Part shown: in pieces, positions 42,486 to 50,830 of the stretch
How positions within the stretch are numbered: position 1 is the first letter of the stretch
How the letters are laid out: every line of letters starts with the position of its first letter
Assembly: GCA_016297895.1 (NCBI GenBank)
Contig: JAEDFS010000002.1
Span: 1 to 64,000, forward strand
Length of the DNA: 64,000 nt
Origin: Marvinbryantia sp.
GTDB taxonomy: Bacteria > Bacillota > Clostridia > Lachnospirales > Lachnospiraceae
Direction: 5' to 3'
The notes under the pieces: model-generated
Databases searched by the model: none
What the model was told of the DNA's origin: nothing
Seen by the model: the letters and a program-made list of their open reading frames with translations, nothing else
Program-made: the position numbers and the translations under genes

Positions 42486-42500
42486 GGGCATTCTATGCCC
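42486..42500. promoter_or_regulatory. Inverted repeat upstream of the ModE-MocA gene
   Basis: GGGCAT-TCT-ATGCCC is a perfect 6-base inverted repeat, six bases before the -35 of the next gene. It could bind the ModE-like domain of that protein; this is untested. Confidence 0.35.
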
Positions 42501-42506
42501 ATATGG

Positions 42507-42535
42507 TTGCAACCCCAAAATGGATATGCTACAAT
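42507..42535 (+). promoter_or_regulatory. Promoter of the ModE-MocA gene
   Basis: TTGCAA (42507-42512), a 17-base spacer and TACAAT (42530-42535). Confidence 0.55.
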
Positions 42536-42576
42536 ATCGCTGTATTTTTTGAACAACAACGGCAGGAGAGAACAAC

Positions 42577-43506
42577 ATGAAAACAATCACAAGAATCACC
42601 TTTCTTGATGATCATGGTGAGAAATTTTTTGGAGAGGGTCCTGCCCGGATTCTCCATGCCATAGAGGAAAAGGGATCCCTTCGCGTTGCGGCCATGTCCA
42701 TGAATATGGCGTACACAAAAGCATTGAAGCTGCTGAAAAATGCGGAAGCTGCCCTGGGATTTTCGCTGACTGCACGAACTGCCGGCGGCAGAGACGGAGG
42801 AGGCAGCAGGCTGACACCGGAGGGAAAGTTATGGCTTGAGCGGTATGAGGCGTATCGGGAAGCCTGTACGCAGGCAAACCGGGAGCTGATACGCAGATAT
42901 TTTCCAACAATCGGGTGCGTCATTATGGCATCAGGACTTGGCAGGCGTTTTGGCGGCAATAAGCTGATGGCAGACTTTGGCGGGGAACCTATGGTGCTTC
43001 GTGCACTGCAGGCTACAGAAGGGCTGGCTCTGCACCGGGTCGTGGTGACCCGCCATGAAGATGTGGCCGGGCTTTGCAGGGAACGTGGTGTGGAAGTGGT
43101 GCTTCATGATCTTCCTCATCGAAGCGATACGGTTCGTCTGGGACTGGAGGCTGTAGGAAATGCAGACGGTTGTATGTTTCTGCCTGCGGATCAGCCTCTG
43201 CTCAGCAGAAAAACAGTGTCAGAACTGATCCGACATTGGGAAAAAGATCAGGAACAGATCTGTCGGCCTGTCTGCGGCGATAAGCCGGGCAACCCGGTGC
43301 TGTTCCCCAAATGGACGTTTCCGGAACTGATGGCGCTTCCGGAAGGAAAGGGAGGAAGCCGGGTGATAGAACAGTATCCGGACCGTGTTGCGGCGCTGCA
43401 GATGGACGAGCCTTATGAACTGATGGATGTGGACACACCGGAGGAACTCGAGCGATTACAGCTTTCAGCCGGAGTGTCCCCCCGCTTCAAGTGCGTAGGG
43501 CGCTAA
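42577..43506 (+). CDS. ModE-like HTH fused to MocA-type molybdenum cofactor nucleotidyltransferase
   Basis: This is a two-domain protein of 309 residues. Residues 1-105 are a ModE/LysR-type winged helix (GPARILHAIEEKGSLRVAAMSMNMAYTKA, then LTPEGKLWLERYEAY). Residues 110-300 are a MobA-like nucleotidyltransferase with the glycine-rich loop IMASGLGRRFGGNKLMADFGG and FLPADQPLLS, the metal-binding LPADQP block of the MocA/YgfJ family. The enzyme part should attach CMP to molybdopterin for xanthine-dehydrogenase-type hydroxylases, and the N-terminal part may sense molybdate or regulate transcription. No molybdoenzyme gene is in the window. AGGAG precedes the ATG. Confidence 0.85.
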   Translation: MKTITRITFLDDHGEKFFGEGPARILHAIEEKGSLRVAAMSMNMAYTKALKLLKNAEAALGFSLTARTAGGRDGGGSRLTPEGKLWLERYEAYREACTQANRELIRRYFPTIGCVIMASGLGRRFGGNKLMADFGGEPMVLRALQATEGLALHRVVVTRHEDVAGLCRERGVEVVLHDLPHRSDTVRLGLEAVGNADGCMFLPADQPLLSRKTVSELIRHWEKDQEQICRPVCGDKPGNPVLFPKWTFPELMALPEGKGGSRVIEQYPDRVAALQMDEPYELMDVDTPEELERLQLSAGVSPRFKCVGR

Positions 43507-43596
43507 GCGGTGGATAACAAATATGAGATGAGTTTCCTCCCACCGTGTGACATTTTACAGGCATTATGAAATCTCCGATCAGAAGGAATAAACGCA

Positions 43597-43653
43597 ACAC
43601 AATATATGCACAATATCTTGTATAAAACCATTGACAAATACACAAGATAGGGT
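43597..43653. promoter_or_regulatory. NrdR boxes upstream of nrdD
   Basis: GCACAATATCTTGT (43608-43621) matches the NrdR box consensus ACACWATATMTWGT at 13 of 14 positions. A weaker copy, ACACAAGATAGGGT (43640-43653), begins exactly 32 bases later, three helical turns, inside the promoter spacer. A partial copy, ACACAATATAT, begins at 43597. Confidence 0.78.
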
Positions 43654-43660
43654 ATATACT
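43631..43660 (+). promoter_or_regulatory. Promoter of nrdDG
   Basis: TTGACA (43631-43636), an 18-base spacer and TATACT (43655-43660); the second NrdR box lies between them. Confidence 0.75.
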
Positions 43661-43703
43661 GTTCTCGCAAACACAAGTGATAGATTAATGATGGAGAGTT
43701 CAT

Positions 43704-45878
43704 ATGAAGATTATTAAACGTAACGGCGCAGAAGTCGTTTTTGACAGAGGGAAGATTTCGGCAGCAGTCAGAAAGGCAAATAACGTAGTACAGGAAGACC
43801 TGAGACTGACAGAGGAGCAGATAGAAGAAATTGCAAAAAATGTAGAAGAGGATTGTGCTTCCAGAAGCTATTCACTGAGCGTGGAAGAGATCCAGGATAT
43901 GGTAGAGAACCAGATCATGGCGAAGAATGCATTTGAGGTGGCAAGACACTATATCACCTATCGTTATGTACAGAGCCTGAAGCGTACATCCAATACCACA
44001 GACAAGCGGATCCTGTCCCTGATTGAATTCAGCAATGAAGATGTGAAGCAGGAAAATTCCAATAAGAATCCGACGGTCAACAGTGTGCAGAGAGATTACA
44101 TGGCAGGAGAGGTATCCAAGGATCTGACCTTACGTCTTCTGCTGCCCCAGGAGATCGTGCAGGCTCATGAAGAGGGCATCATCCATTTCCATGATTCCGA
44201 TTACTATGCACAGCATATGCACAACTGCGACCTGGTAAATCTGGAGGATATGCTGCAGAACGGCACCGTTATTTCCGGGACTCTGATCGAGAAGCCTCAC
44301 AGCTTTTCCACTGCCTGCAATATTTCCACGCAGATCATTGCTCAGGTGGCTTCCAACCAGTATGGCGGACAGAGCATCAGTCTGACCCATCTGGCTCCGT
44401 TTGTGGATGTGAGCCGTCAGAAGATCCGCAGAGATGTTATGGCAGAAATGAAAAAGCTGGGAATCCGGCCGGATGACAATGTTCTTCGTGATATCATCGA
44501 AGATCGTCTGAAAGAAGAAATCAAGCGAGGAATCCAGACCATTCAGTATCAGGTAGTGACACTGATGACCACTAATGGACAGGCTCCGTTTCTGACCATT
44601 TTCATGTATCTGGGAGAAGCCAGAAACAACCAGGAAAAGAAAGATCTGGCTATGATCATCGAGGAGACTCTGCGTCAGAGATATGAGGGAGTGAAAAATG
44701 AGGATGGTGTCTGGGTGACACCGGCATTTCCGAAGCTGATTTATGTTCTGGAAGAGGACAACGTCAAAGAGGGAACCCCCTATTTCTATCTGACAAAGAT
44801 GGCTGCAAAATGTACGGCAAAACGCATGGTTCCCGATTATATCTCCGAGAAGATCATGCTCAGAGATAAAGTGGATAAAAAAGGAGAAGGCCATTGCTAT
44901 ACCTGTATGGGATGCCGCAGCTTCCTGACACCGTATGTGGATGAAAACGGAGAAGCGAAATATTACGGCCGTTTCAATCAGGGCGTGGTGACCATCAACC
45001 TGGTGGATGTGGCACTGTCCTCCGGTAAGGACATGGATAAGTTCTGGAAGATCTTTGATGAGCGTCTGGAACTGTGCCATAAGGCTTTGATGTGCCGTCA
45101 TGAGCGCCTGAAGGGCACTCCTTCCGACGTGGCTCCGATCCTCTGGCAGTATGGTGCACTGGCACGACTGAAAAAGGGAGAGACCATCGACAAGCTTCTG
45201 TATGGCGGATATTCCACTATTTCGCTGGGATACGCAGGACTGTATGAGTGCTGTAAATACATGACTGGAAAATCTCATACAGATGAAGAGGCAACACCTT
45301 TTGCGCTGTCAGTGATGCAGCACATGAACGATGCCTGTGCAGCATGGAAAAAAGAACATAATATTGATTTCAGCATTTATGGAACACCGCTGGAATCCAC
45401 GACTTATAAATTTGCAAAATGTCTTCAGAAGCGTTTTGGCACTATTCCTGGAATCACAGACCATTCTTATATCACCAACAGCTATCATGTGCATGTGACA
45501 GAGAAAATCGACGCATTTAAGAAACTGGAATTTGAGAGCAAGTTCCAGAAGCTGTCTCCGGGCGGAGCCATCAGTTATGTAGAAGTGCCCAATATGCAGA
45601 ACAATCTGGATGCAGTGATCCGTGTAATGCAGTACATTTACGATCATATCATGTATGCGGAACTGAATACCAAGAGTGATTACTGTCAGGTGTGCGGTTA
45701 TGACGGGGAGATCCAGATCGTAGAAGATGACGGAAAACTGGTCTGGGAATGCCCGAACTGCAAGAACAGGGATCAGTCCAAGCTGAATGTGGCACGCCGT
45801 ACCTGCGGTTATATCGGAACTCAGTTCTGGAACCAGGGAAGAACAGCGGAGATCAAAGACAGAGTACTTCATCTGTAG
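43704..45878 (+). CDS. nrdD: Anaerobic ribonucleoside-triphosphate reductase
   Basis: This class III reductase makes deoxynucleotides without oxygen. The 724-residue chain opens with an ATP-cone (MKIIKRNGAEVVFDRGKI, residues 1-90), which gives allosteric control. The catalytic barrel includes SHRDSDYYAQHMHNCDL-like FHDSDYYAQHMHNCDL. The C-terminus has the zinc site CQVCGYDG ... CPNC and the glycyl-radical motif RTCGYIG, with the radical glycine near residue 702. GGAGAG precedes the ATG. It is followed by its activase gene, and NrdR boxes cover the promoter. No aerobic reductase is in the window, which suits a strict anaerobe. Confidence 0.97.
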   Translation: MKIIKRNGAEVVFDRGKISAAVRKANNVVQEDLRLTEEQIEEIAKNVEEDCASRSYSLSVEEIQDMVENQIMAKNAFEVARHYITYRYVQSLKRTSNTTDKRILSLIEFSNEDVKQENSNKNPTVNSVQRDYMAGEVSKDLTLRLLLPQEIVQAHEEGIIHFHDSDYYAQHMHNCDLVNLEDMLQNGTVISGTLIEKPHSFSTACNISTQIIAQVASNQYGGQSISLTHLAPFVDVSRQKIRRDVMAEMKKLGIRPDDNVLRDIIEDRLKEEIKRGIQTIQYQVVTLMTTNGQAPFLTIFMYLGEARNNQEKKDLAMIIEETLRQRYEGVKNEDGVWVTPAFPKLIYVLEEDNVKEGTPYFYLTKMAAKCTAKRMVPDYISEKIMLRDKVDKKGEGHCYTCMGCRSFLTPYVDENGEAKYYGRFNQGVVTINLVDVALSSGKDMDKFWKIFDERLELCHKALMCRHERLKGTPSDVAPILWQYGALARLKKGETIDKLLYGGYSTISLGYAGLYECCKYMTGKSHTDEEATPFALSVMQHMNDACAAWKKEHNIDFSIYGTPLESTTYKFAKCLQKRFGTIPGITDHSYITNSYHVHVTEKIDAFKKLEFESKFQKLSPGGAISYVEVPNMQNNLDAVIRVMQYIYDHIMYAELNTKSDYCQVCGYDGEIQIVEDDGKLVWECPNCKNRDQSKLNVARRTCGYIGTQFWNQGRTAEIKDRVLHL

Positions 45879-45905
45879 GATTCCTGAGAGGAAAAGAGGA
45901 AGGAC

Positions 45906-46433
45906 ATGAATTACTCAACCATAAAATACTGTGATATCGCCAATGGCCCCGGAGTGCGGACAAGTCTGTTTGTATCCGGGTGCCGGAGGCATTGTAAAAA
46001 CTGTTTTAACAGTGTGGCCTGGGATTTTCAGTATGGAGATCCGTTTACGGAGGAAGTGCAGGAAATGCTCATCGAGAGCATGAGACCTGTGTATATAGAT
46101 GGATTGACGGTTCTGGGCGGAGAGCCTTTTGAACCGGAAAATCAGAGAGGGCTTCTTCCGTTTATCCGAAAAGTCAGAAAGGAGCTGCCGGAGAAAAATA
46201 TCTGGATGTTTTCCGGAAATACCTTGGAGGAGATCCGGGAAGGCAGCGCACACTGTGAAGTGACAGACGAACTGTTGGAGCTGATCGATGTGCTGGTAGA
46301 CGGCCCCTTTGTGCAGGAGCTGTATGACATCAGCCTTCAGTTTCGGGGAAGTAAAAATCAGAGACTGATCGATATGAAAAAGACAGGAGAGACCGGTGAG
46401 ATCACATGGTGGGAGCCGGGAGTATTTATGTAA
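45906..46433 (+). CDS. nrdG: Anaerobic ribonucleotide reductase activating protein
   Basis: NrdG is the radical SAM enzyme that places the glycyl radical on NrdD. The cluster-binding motif is CRRHCKNC (CxxxCxxC) near residues 26-33 in LFVSGCRRHCKNCFN. It is followed by the glycine-rich SAM segment LTVLGGEPFEPEN. The length of 175 residues is normal. AGGAAGGAC precedes the ATG, 27 bases after nrdD. A terminator shared with the convergent aroE gene follows directly after the stop. Confidence 0.96.
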   Translation: MNYSTIKYCDIANGPGVRTSLFVSGCRRHCKNCFNSVAWDFQYGDPFTEEVQEMLIESMRPVYIDGLTVLGGEPFEPENQRGLLPFIRKVRKELPEKNIWMFSGNTLEEIREGSAHCEVTDELLELIDVLVDGPFVQELYDISLQFRGSKNQRLIDMKKTGETGEITWWEPGVFM

Positions 46434-46481
46434 AAAAAGAGCCGCCCGGTGACTGGTGATCAGTTACCGGGCGCATTTTTT
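46431..46481. terminator. Bidirectional terminator between nrdG and aroE
   Basis: CGCCCGGTGACT (46443-46454) pairs with AGTTACCGGGCG (46462-46473) with one G-U. Six T follow on the plus strand and seven A precede it, serving the minus-strand gene. Confidence 0.88.
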
Positions 46482-47337
46482 AATGGAAAAATTTTTCCCT
46501 GATGTGCTCTGCGGGCATTTCCTGTCCTGTCCACAGACGGAAGGCTGCGGCACCCTGATAGAGCAGCATATAGAGGCCGTTTTGGGTATGACAGCCACGT
46601 TGTGCGGCTTCCCTGAGAAGTCGGGTCTCTTTGGGGTTGTATATGGCATCAAAGACGGTCAGCTCGTCATGGAGCATGGTGGGATCCGTGATCGGTGTGA
46701 GATCCGTTTCCGGTGCCATGCCGGAGGGAGTTCCGTTGGCCAGAAGATCGCTGTCAGCCAGACGGAGGCGGAGTTCCGTCTCATCATCCAGATCATAAAG
46801 AGCAGCCTTGCAGGCAGTTTTTTTGTTGAGGTTGTCTACCAGCTGCCGGCCCCGGCTCCAGGAGCGTGTTTTCCGGTTGAAAACGTTGATCTCCAAAGCT
46901 CCGTCCAGAGCGGCCTGTACAGCCATGGCGGTGGCGGCTCCGCCTGCACCCAGCAGAGTGATCTTTTTGCCTTTGACCTCGTATCCGCAGGAACGGAGTG
47001 CCTCGGTAAAACCGATTCCGTCCGTATTGTGTCCCACAAAGGTGCCGTTTTCGTTTACCACCGTATTGACGGCACCGATCAGCTCGGCTGCGGGAGAGAG
47101 GCGGTCAGCCAGTTCACACATGCGGATCTTTACGGGCATGGTACAGTTGAATCCGCGGACATTCAGAAGCTTCAGGGCTTTTACGGCATCCTCCATATCC
47201 TTTTCTTTGAGATCAAAGCAGAGATAGGCATAGTCAAGATCCAGGAGGCGGAAGGCCTCATTGTGCATCAGAGGGGAAATGCTGTGAGCTACGGGGCTTC
47301 CCAGCAGTCCGGTCAGTCTTGTTTTTCCGGTAATCAT
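46480..47337 (-). CDS. aroE: Shikimate dehydrogenase
   Basis: This 285-residue enzyme reduces 3-dehydroshikimate with NADPH in aromatic amino-acid synthesis. The N-terminal substrate domain has LLGSPVAHSISPLMHN, the catalytic lysine K70 in NCTMPVK and the aspartate D106 in GHNTDGIGF. The nucleotide loop is LLGAGGAATA, followed by NRKTRSW, where the arginine suits NADPH. The catalytic block reads PVK where most AroE proteins have PHK. AAAAGGAGA precedes the ATG on the minus strand. It is divergent from aroD, the preceding step in the pathway. Confidence 0.93.
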   Translation of the reverse strand: MITGKTRLTGLLGSPVAHSISPLMHNEAFRLLDLDYAYLCFDLKEKDMEDAVKALKLLNVRGFNCTMPVKIRMCELADRLSPAAELIGAVNTVVNENGTFVGHNTDGIGFTEALRSCGYEVKGKKITLLGAGGAATAMAVQAALDGALEINVFNRKTRSWSRGRQLVDNLNKKTACKAALYDLDDETELRLRLADSDLLANGTPSGMAPETDLTPITDPTMLHDELTVFDAIYNPKETRLLREAAQRGCHTQNGLYMLLYQGAAAFRLWTGQEMPAEHIREKFFH

Positions 47338-47439
47338 AATATTTGGAATCTCCTTTTCATGGTGTCTGCGTAAGCAGATCGATCTGTTTTGGGTTTATCA
47401 TACCATGCACTGGAAATGGTGTCCAGATGCGATTGTCTC

Positions 47440-47468
47440 TTGCATTCCTAAAATCAGGTTGCTATACT
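47440..47468 (+). promoter_or_regulatory. Promoter of aroD
   Basis: TTGCAT (47440-47445), a 17-base spacer and TATACT (47463-47468). Confidence 0.6.
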
Positions 47469-47535
47469 AAGACGGAATCAAACTGAGAAAAGAATTCCGG
47501 AAGATGCGGCCCGGCCGCAGGAGGAGAAGAAATCG

Positions 47536-48297
47536 ATGACAAAGATACGAACGTTGACTCTGGGAGAAGGACTCCCGAAAATCTGTGTTCCCATCGTCGG
47601 AACATGCAGAGAAGAAATAGAAACAGCAGCAAAAACGGTGATGGAACATTGTCCGGATCTGGTAGAGTGGAGAGGAGATTTCCTGAAGAGCATCCGAGAG
47701 CCGGAAGAGGTGGCAGCATGCCTGTCCATTCTGCGGCAGATCCTGAAGGAGACACCCCTTCTTTTTACGATACGAACGAAAGCAGAAGGTGGAGAACAGA
47801 AACTTTCGACTGAAGAATATGAAGAGATCAATCAGGCAGTGATCGGATCCGGACTGGCAGATGCGGTGGATGTGGAGCTGTTCCTGGGAGAGCAGACAGC
47901 AGACAGGCTGATCGCATCCGCACATGCACATGGAATGATCGTGATCGGCTCCAATCATGATTTTGAAAAAACTCCGGAAGAGGAAGAAATGGTGGCCAGG
48001 CTGTGCCGGATGCAGGAGCTTGGCATGGATGTGGCCAAGATTGCGGTGATGCCAAAAAGCAGACGTGATGTGCTCCATTTATTATCTGCCACAGAGAGGA
48101 TGAAGAGAGAACATCCGAAGACACCGGTCATCACAATGTCTATGGGAGGACAGGGCGTCTTAAGCAGGCTGGCAGGAGAAGTATTCGGCTCCGCCCTTAC
48201 TTTTGCCATGGTAGGAAAAGCTTCGGCACCGGGACAGATTCCCATTGAGGAGCTTCGAAGTATCCTGAAAGCGCTGCATCAGTACAGCGGAAGCTGA
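47536..48297 (+). CDS. aroD: 3-dehydroquinate dehydratase, type I
   Basis: This 253-residue enzyme forms 3-dehydroshikimate by a Schiff-base mechanism. The type I residues are present: E44 in LVEWRGDF, H141 in VIGSNHDFEKTP and the Schiff-base lysine K168 in DVAKIAVMP. The C-terminal loop TMSMGGQGVLSRLAGEVFGS is conserved. GGAGGAGAA precedes the ATG. It stands divergent to aroE, so two consecutive shikimate-pathway steps are grouped. The exonuclease gene follows by 54 bases. Confidence 0.95.
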   Translation: MTKIRTLTLGEGLPKICVPIVGTCREEIETAAKTVMEHCPDLVEWRGDFLKSIREPEEVAACLSILRQILKETPLLFTIRTKAEGGEQKLSTEEYEEINQAVIGSGLADAVDVELFLGEQTADRLIASAHAHGMIVIGSNHDFEKTPEEEEMVARLCRMQELGMDVAKIAVMPKSRRDVLHLLSATERMKREHPKTPVITMSMGGQGVLSRLAGEVFGSALTFAMVGKASAPGQIPIEELRSILKALHQYSGS

Positions 48298-48351
48298 GCT
48301 TCGGCATAGAAGACAGGGATAAAAGGAAGAAAAGGACAGGAGGATGACAGG

Positions 48352-49110
48352 ATGAAGAAAATGATTTCCTGGAACGTAAACGGGCTGCGGGCCTGCGTAC
48401 AGAAAGGGTTTCCGGATTATGTGAAAGAATCGGATGCGGATATTTTCTGCATTCAGGAGAGCAAGCTTCAGGAAGGACAGATCGATCTTGATCTGGAAGG
48501 ATACCATCAGTACTGGAATTACGCCGAGAAAAAAGGATATTCCGGAACTGCCGTGTTTACCAGACAGGAGCCGCTGTCTGTGGCGTATGGAATCGGAAAA
48601 GAGGAACATGATAAAGAGGGAAGAGTGATCACCCTGGAATTTGATTCTTTTTATCTGGTGACGGTCTATACACCGAATTCCCAGAATGAACTGGCCAGAC
48701 TTCCCTACCGGATGGAGTGGGAAGATGCCTTTCTTTCCTATCTGAAAGAACTGGAAACCAGAAAACCGGTGGTCTTCTGCGGAGATCTGAATGTGGCCCA
48801 TCGGGAGATCGACCTGAAGAATCCCAGGACTAACCGGAAAAACGCCGGGTTTACCGATGAGGAGCGGGCAAAATTTTCTGCGCTTCTGGATGCAGGCTTT
48901 ATCGATACCTACCGGTATTTTTATCCGGATCAGGAGGGGGTCTACTCCTGGTGGTCCTACCGGTTCCGGGCAAGAGAGAAAAACGCAGGATGGCGGATCG
49001 ACTATTTCTGTGTGTCAGAGAGCTTAAAGGAAAAGCTGATCGATGCAAAGATTCACACGGAGATTTTCGGATCGGATCACTGTCCGGTGGAGCTTACGAT
49101 TGATCTGTAA
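48352..49110 (+). CDS. xth: Exodeoxyribonuclease III / AP endonuclease
   Basis: This 252-residue DNA-repair enzyme cuts at abasic sites and removes 3' blocks. Family motifs in order: ISWNVNGLRA at the N-terminus, CIQESKLQ with the metal-binding glutamate, GDLNVAHREIDL, NAGFTDEER, WRIDYFCVS and the terminal GSDHCPVE with the catalytic D-H pair. It is of the ExoA/Xth type. GGAGGATGACAGG precedes the ATG. The gene is co-directional with aroD and may be co-transcribed. Confidence 0.95.
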   Translation: MKKMISWNVNGLRACVQKGFPDYVKESDADIFCIQESKLQEGQIDLDLEGYHQYWNYAEKKGYSGTAVFTRQEPLSVAYGIGKEEHDKEGRVITLEFDSFYLVTVYTPNSQNELARLPYRMEWEDAFLSYLKELETRKPVVFCGDLNVAHREIDLKNPRTNRKNAGFTDEERAKFSALLDAGFIDTYRYFYPDQEGVYSWWSYRFRAREKNAGWRIDYFCVSESLKEKLIDAKIHTEIFGSDHCPVELTIDL

Positions 49111-49120
49111 AAAGAGAAAG

Positions 49121-49141
49121 CAGACTGTCTGCGGCAGTCTG
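49121..49141 (+). terminator. Short hairpin between xth and lrgA
   Basis: CAGACTG (49121-49127) and CAGTCTG (49135-49141) with a seven-base loop. It has no T-run of note, so it is weak as a terminator. Confidence 0.4.
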
Positions 49142-49162
49142 TTATAAAAACGGAGGAGCAGT

Positions 49163-49528
49163 ATGAAATTATTTTATCAATTGGGTATTATTTTATTTGT
49201 GACATTCCTGGGAGAAGCGCTGCATGCCCTTCTTCCTCTGCCGATTCCAGCCAGCATCTATGGTCTGGTTCTGATGCTGGTATTTCTGATGACGAAAGTG
49301 ATCAGGCTGGAACAGGTCAAGCTGGCAGGCGATCTTCTGCTGGAGATTATGCCGCCCATGTTCATTCCGGCAGCCGTTGGGCTGATTCTGGTGTGGGATG
49401 AACTGAGAAAAGTGCTGATCCCCATCGCAGTGATCACAGTTCTCACTACTGTGGTCGTGATGGCAGTAACCGGGCGGGTAGCCCAGGCTGTGATTCGAAA
49501 GAAAAAGAAGGCAGGTGGGGAACAGTGA
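49163..49528 (+). CDS. lrgA: CidA/LrgA-family holin-like protein
   Basis: A small membrane protein of 121 residues with four hydrophobic segments. The family blocks are LGEALHALLPLPIPASIYGLVLMLVFL and LLEIMPPMFIPAAVGLI. CidA/LrgA proteins affect murein hydrolase activity and cell death, and some take part in pyruvate uptake together with LrgB. GGAGGAG precedes the ATG. The stop overlaps the lrgB start by four bases. No LytSR two-component system is adjacent. Confidence 0.92.
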   Translation: MKLFYQLGIILFVTFLGEALHALLPLPIPASIYGLVLMLVFLMTKVIRLEQVKLAGDLLLEIMPPMFIPAAVGLILVWDELRKVLIPIAVITVLTTVVVMAVTGRVAQAVIRKKKKAGGEQ

Positions 49529-50217
49529 AAGAGTTTTTGTGCAATTCCATGTATTTTGGAGTGGCAGTCAGCATCATCGGATATGCCATCGGAACTTATT
49601 TAAGAAAAAAGCTGAAGTGGGGATGCTTAAATCCCCTGCTGATATCTATTATTTTTGTCATTCTGATGCTTCAGCTTCTGGGCGTGGATTATGACAGTTA
49701 TAACGAGTCCGCAAAATATTTAAGTTACCTTCTGACGCCGGCCACCGTGTGTCTGGCTATTCCGCTGTATCAGCAGCTGGAGCTTTTGAAAAAGAATCTG
49801 CTGGCGGTGATACTGGGAATCGTATCCGGGGTATTTTCAAGCCTGGGAAGTGTTCTGGGACTGGCCTGGATCTTTGGACTGAGCCATGAATACTATGTGA
49901 CGCTGCTTCCAAAATCCATCACCACAGCCATCGGAATGGGCGTGTCGGAGGAACTGGGCGGAATCACAACCATTACCGTGGCGATCATCATCGTCACCGG
50001 TGTGCTGGGAAATATCATTGGTGAAGTGGTATGCCGGTTATTCCGGATCCGGGAACCGATTGCAGTAGGTCTGGCTCTTGGCACCTCGGCTCATGCGATT
50101 GGAACAGCCAAGGCACTGGAGCTTGGAGAGATCGAAGGGGCCATGAGCAGCCTGTCCATTGCAGTAGCGGGACTTCTGACGGTGGTGGGAGCTTCCGTTT
50201 TTGCAGGAATGCTGTAG
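49525..50217 (+). CDS. lrgB: LrgB-family membrane protein
   Basis: This 230-residue membrane protein has seven or so hydrophobic segments. The landmarks PATVCLAIPLYQQLELLKKN, LPKSITTAIGMGVSEELGGI and GLALGTSAHAIGTAKALELGE are diagnostic of the LrgB/CidB family. It works with the LrgA-type partner encoded immediately upstream. The start is a GTG in a GTGA overlap with the lrgA stop, so translation is coupled. Confidence 0.94.
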   Translation: MKEFLCNSMYFGVAVSIIGYAIGTYLRKKLKWGCLNPLLISIIFVILMLQLLGVDYDSYNESAKYLSYLLTPATVCLAIPLYQQLELLKKNLLAVILGIVSGVFSSLGSVLGLAWIFGLSHEYYVTLLPKSITTAIGMGVSEELGGITTITVAIIIVTGVLGNIIGEVVCRLFRIREPIAVGLALGTSAHAIGTAKALELGEIEGAMSSLSIAVAGLLTVVGASVFAGML

Positions 50218-50246
50218 GAGGATATTCACGATCATAATGAAATGTC

Positions 50247-50275
50247 TTGCAAGCAGATAAGACAACCGTTATAAT
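50247..50275 (+). promoter_or_regulatory. Promoter of the cyclophilin gene
   Basis: TTGCAA (50247-50252), a 17-base spacer and TATAAT (50270-50275), a strong sigma-A match. Confidence 0.72.
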
Positions 50276-50308
50276 AGCTACAATGAAACAAAGAAAAGGA
50301 GAAACATC

Positions 50309-50830
50309 ATGCAGAAAAATCCAATCGTAACCATTACCATGGAAAATGGAGATGTCATGAAAGCGGAGCTGTATCCGGAGATCGCTCCCAACAGCGTAAA
50401 TAATTTTATCAGTCTGGTAAAGAAAGGTTTTTATGACGGACTGATCTTTCACAGAGTGATCGAAGGATTTATGATTCAGGGAGGCTGCCCGCAGGGAACA
50501 GGTATGGGAGGCCCGGGATACAGCATTAAAGGGGAATTCAGTCAGAACCATTTTAAAAATGACCTGAAGCACACAGAAGGCGTGCTGTCTATGGCGAGAG
50601 CCATGAACCCCAATTCCGCAGGCTCACAGTTCTTCATCATGCACAAGACCTCTCCCCATCTGGATGGTGCCTATGCAGCATTCGGCAAAGTGATCGAGGG
50701 CATGGATGTCGTGAATAAGATCGCAGAAGTGGATACCGACTACAGTGACAGACCGCTGGATGATCAGAAGATAGGGTCCATGACGGTGGAGACTTTTGGC
50801 GTAGAATATCCGGAACCGGAGAAATGCTGA
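50309..50830 (+). CDS. Peptidyl-prolyl cis-trans isomerase, cyclophilin type
   Basis: This 173-residue cytoplasmic cyclophilin has all the usual motifs: FHRVIEGFMIQGGCPQG with the catalytic arginine, AGSQFFIMH, and DGAYAAFGKVIEGMDVV. It should be an active foldase, unlike the altered homologue at 18110-18685. AAAAGGAGA precedes the ATG. The stop overlaps the next gene, an acetyltransferase, by seven bases. Confidence 0.95.
   Translation: MQKNPIVTITMENGDVMKAELYPEIAPNSVNNFISLVKKGFYDGLIFHRVIEGFMIQGGCPQGTGMGGPGYSIKGEFSQNHFKNDLKHTEGVLSMARAMNPNSAGSQFFIMHKTSPHLDGAYAAFGKVIEGMDVVNKIAEVDTDYSDRPLDDQKIGSMTVETFGVEYPEPEKC

Noticed and set aside
44130..45278. Long open frame of 382 codons on the minus strand
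   Set aside because: It lies wholly within nrdD, whose motifs are complete; the antisense translation has no family features.
46456..47373. Open frame of 305 codons on the plus strand
   Set aside because: It is the shadow of aroE on the other strand; aroE has its catalytic residues and ribosome site.
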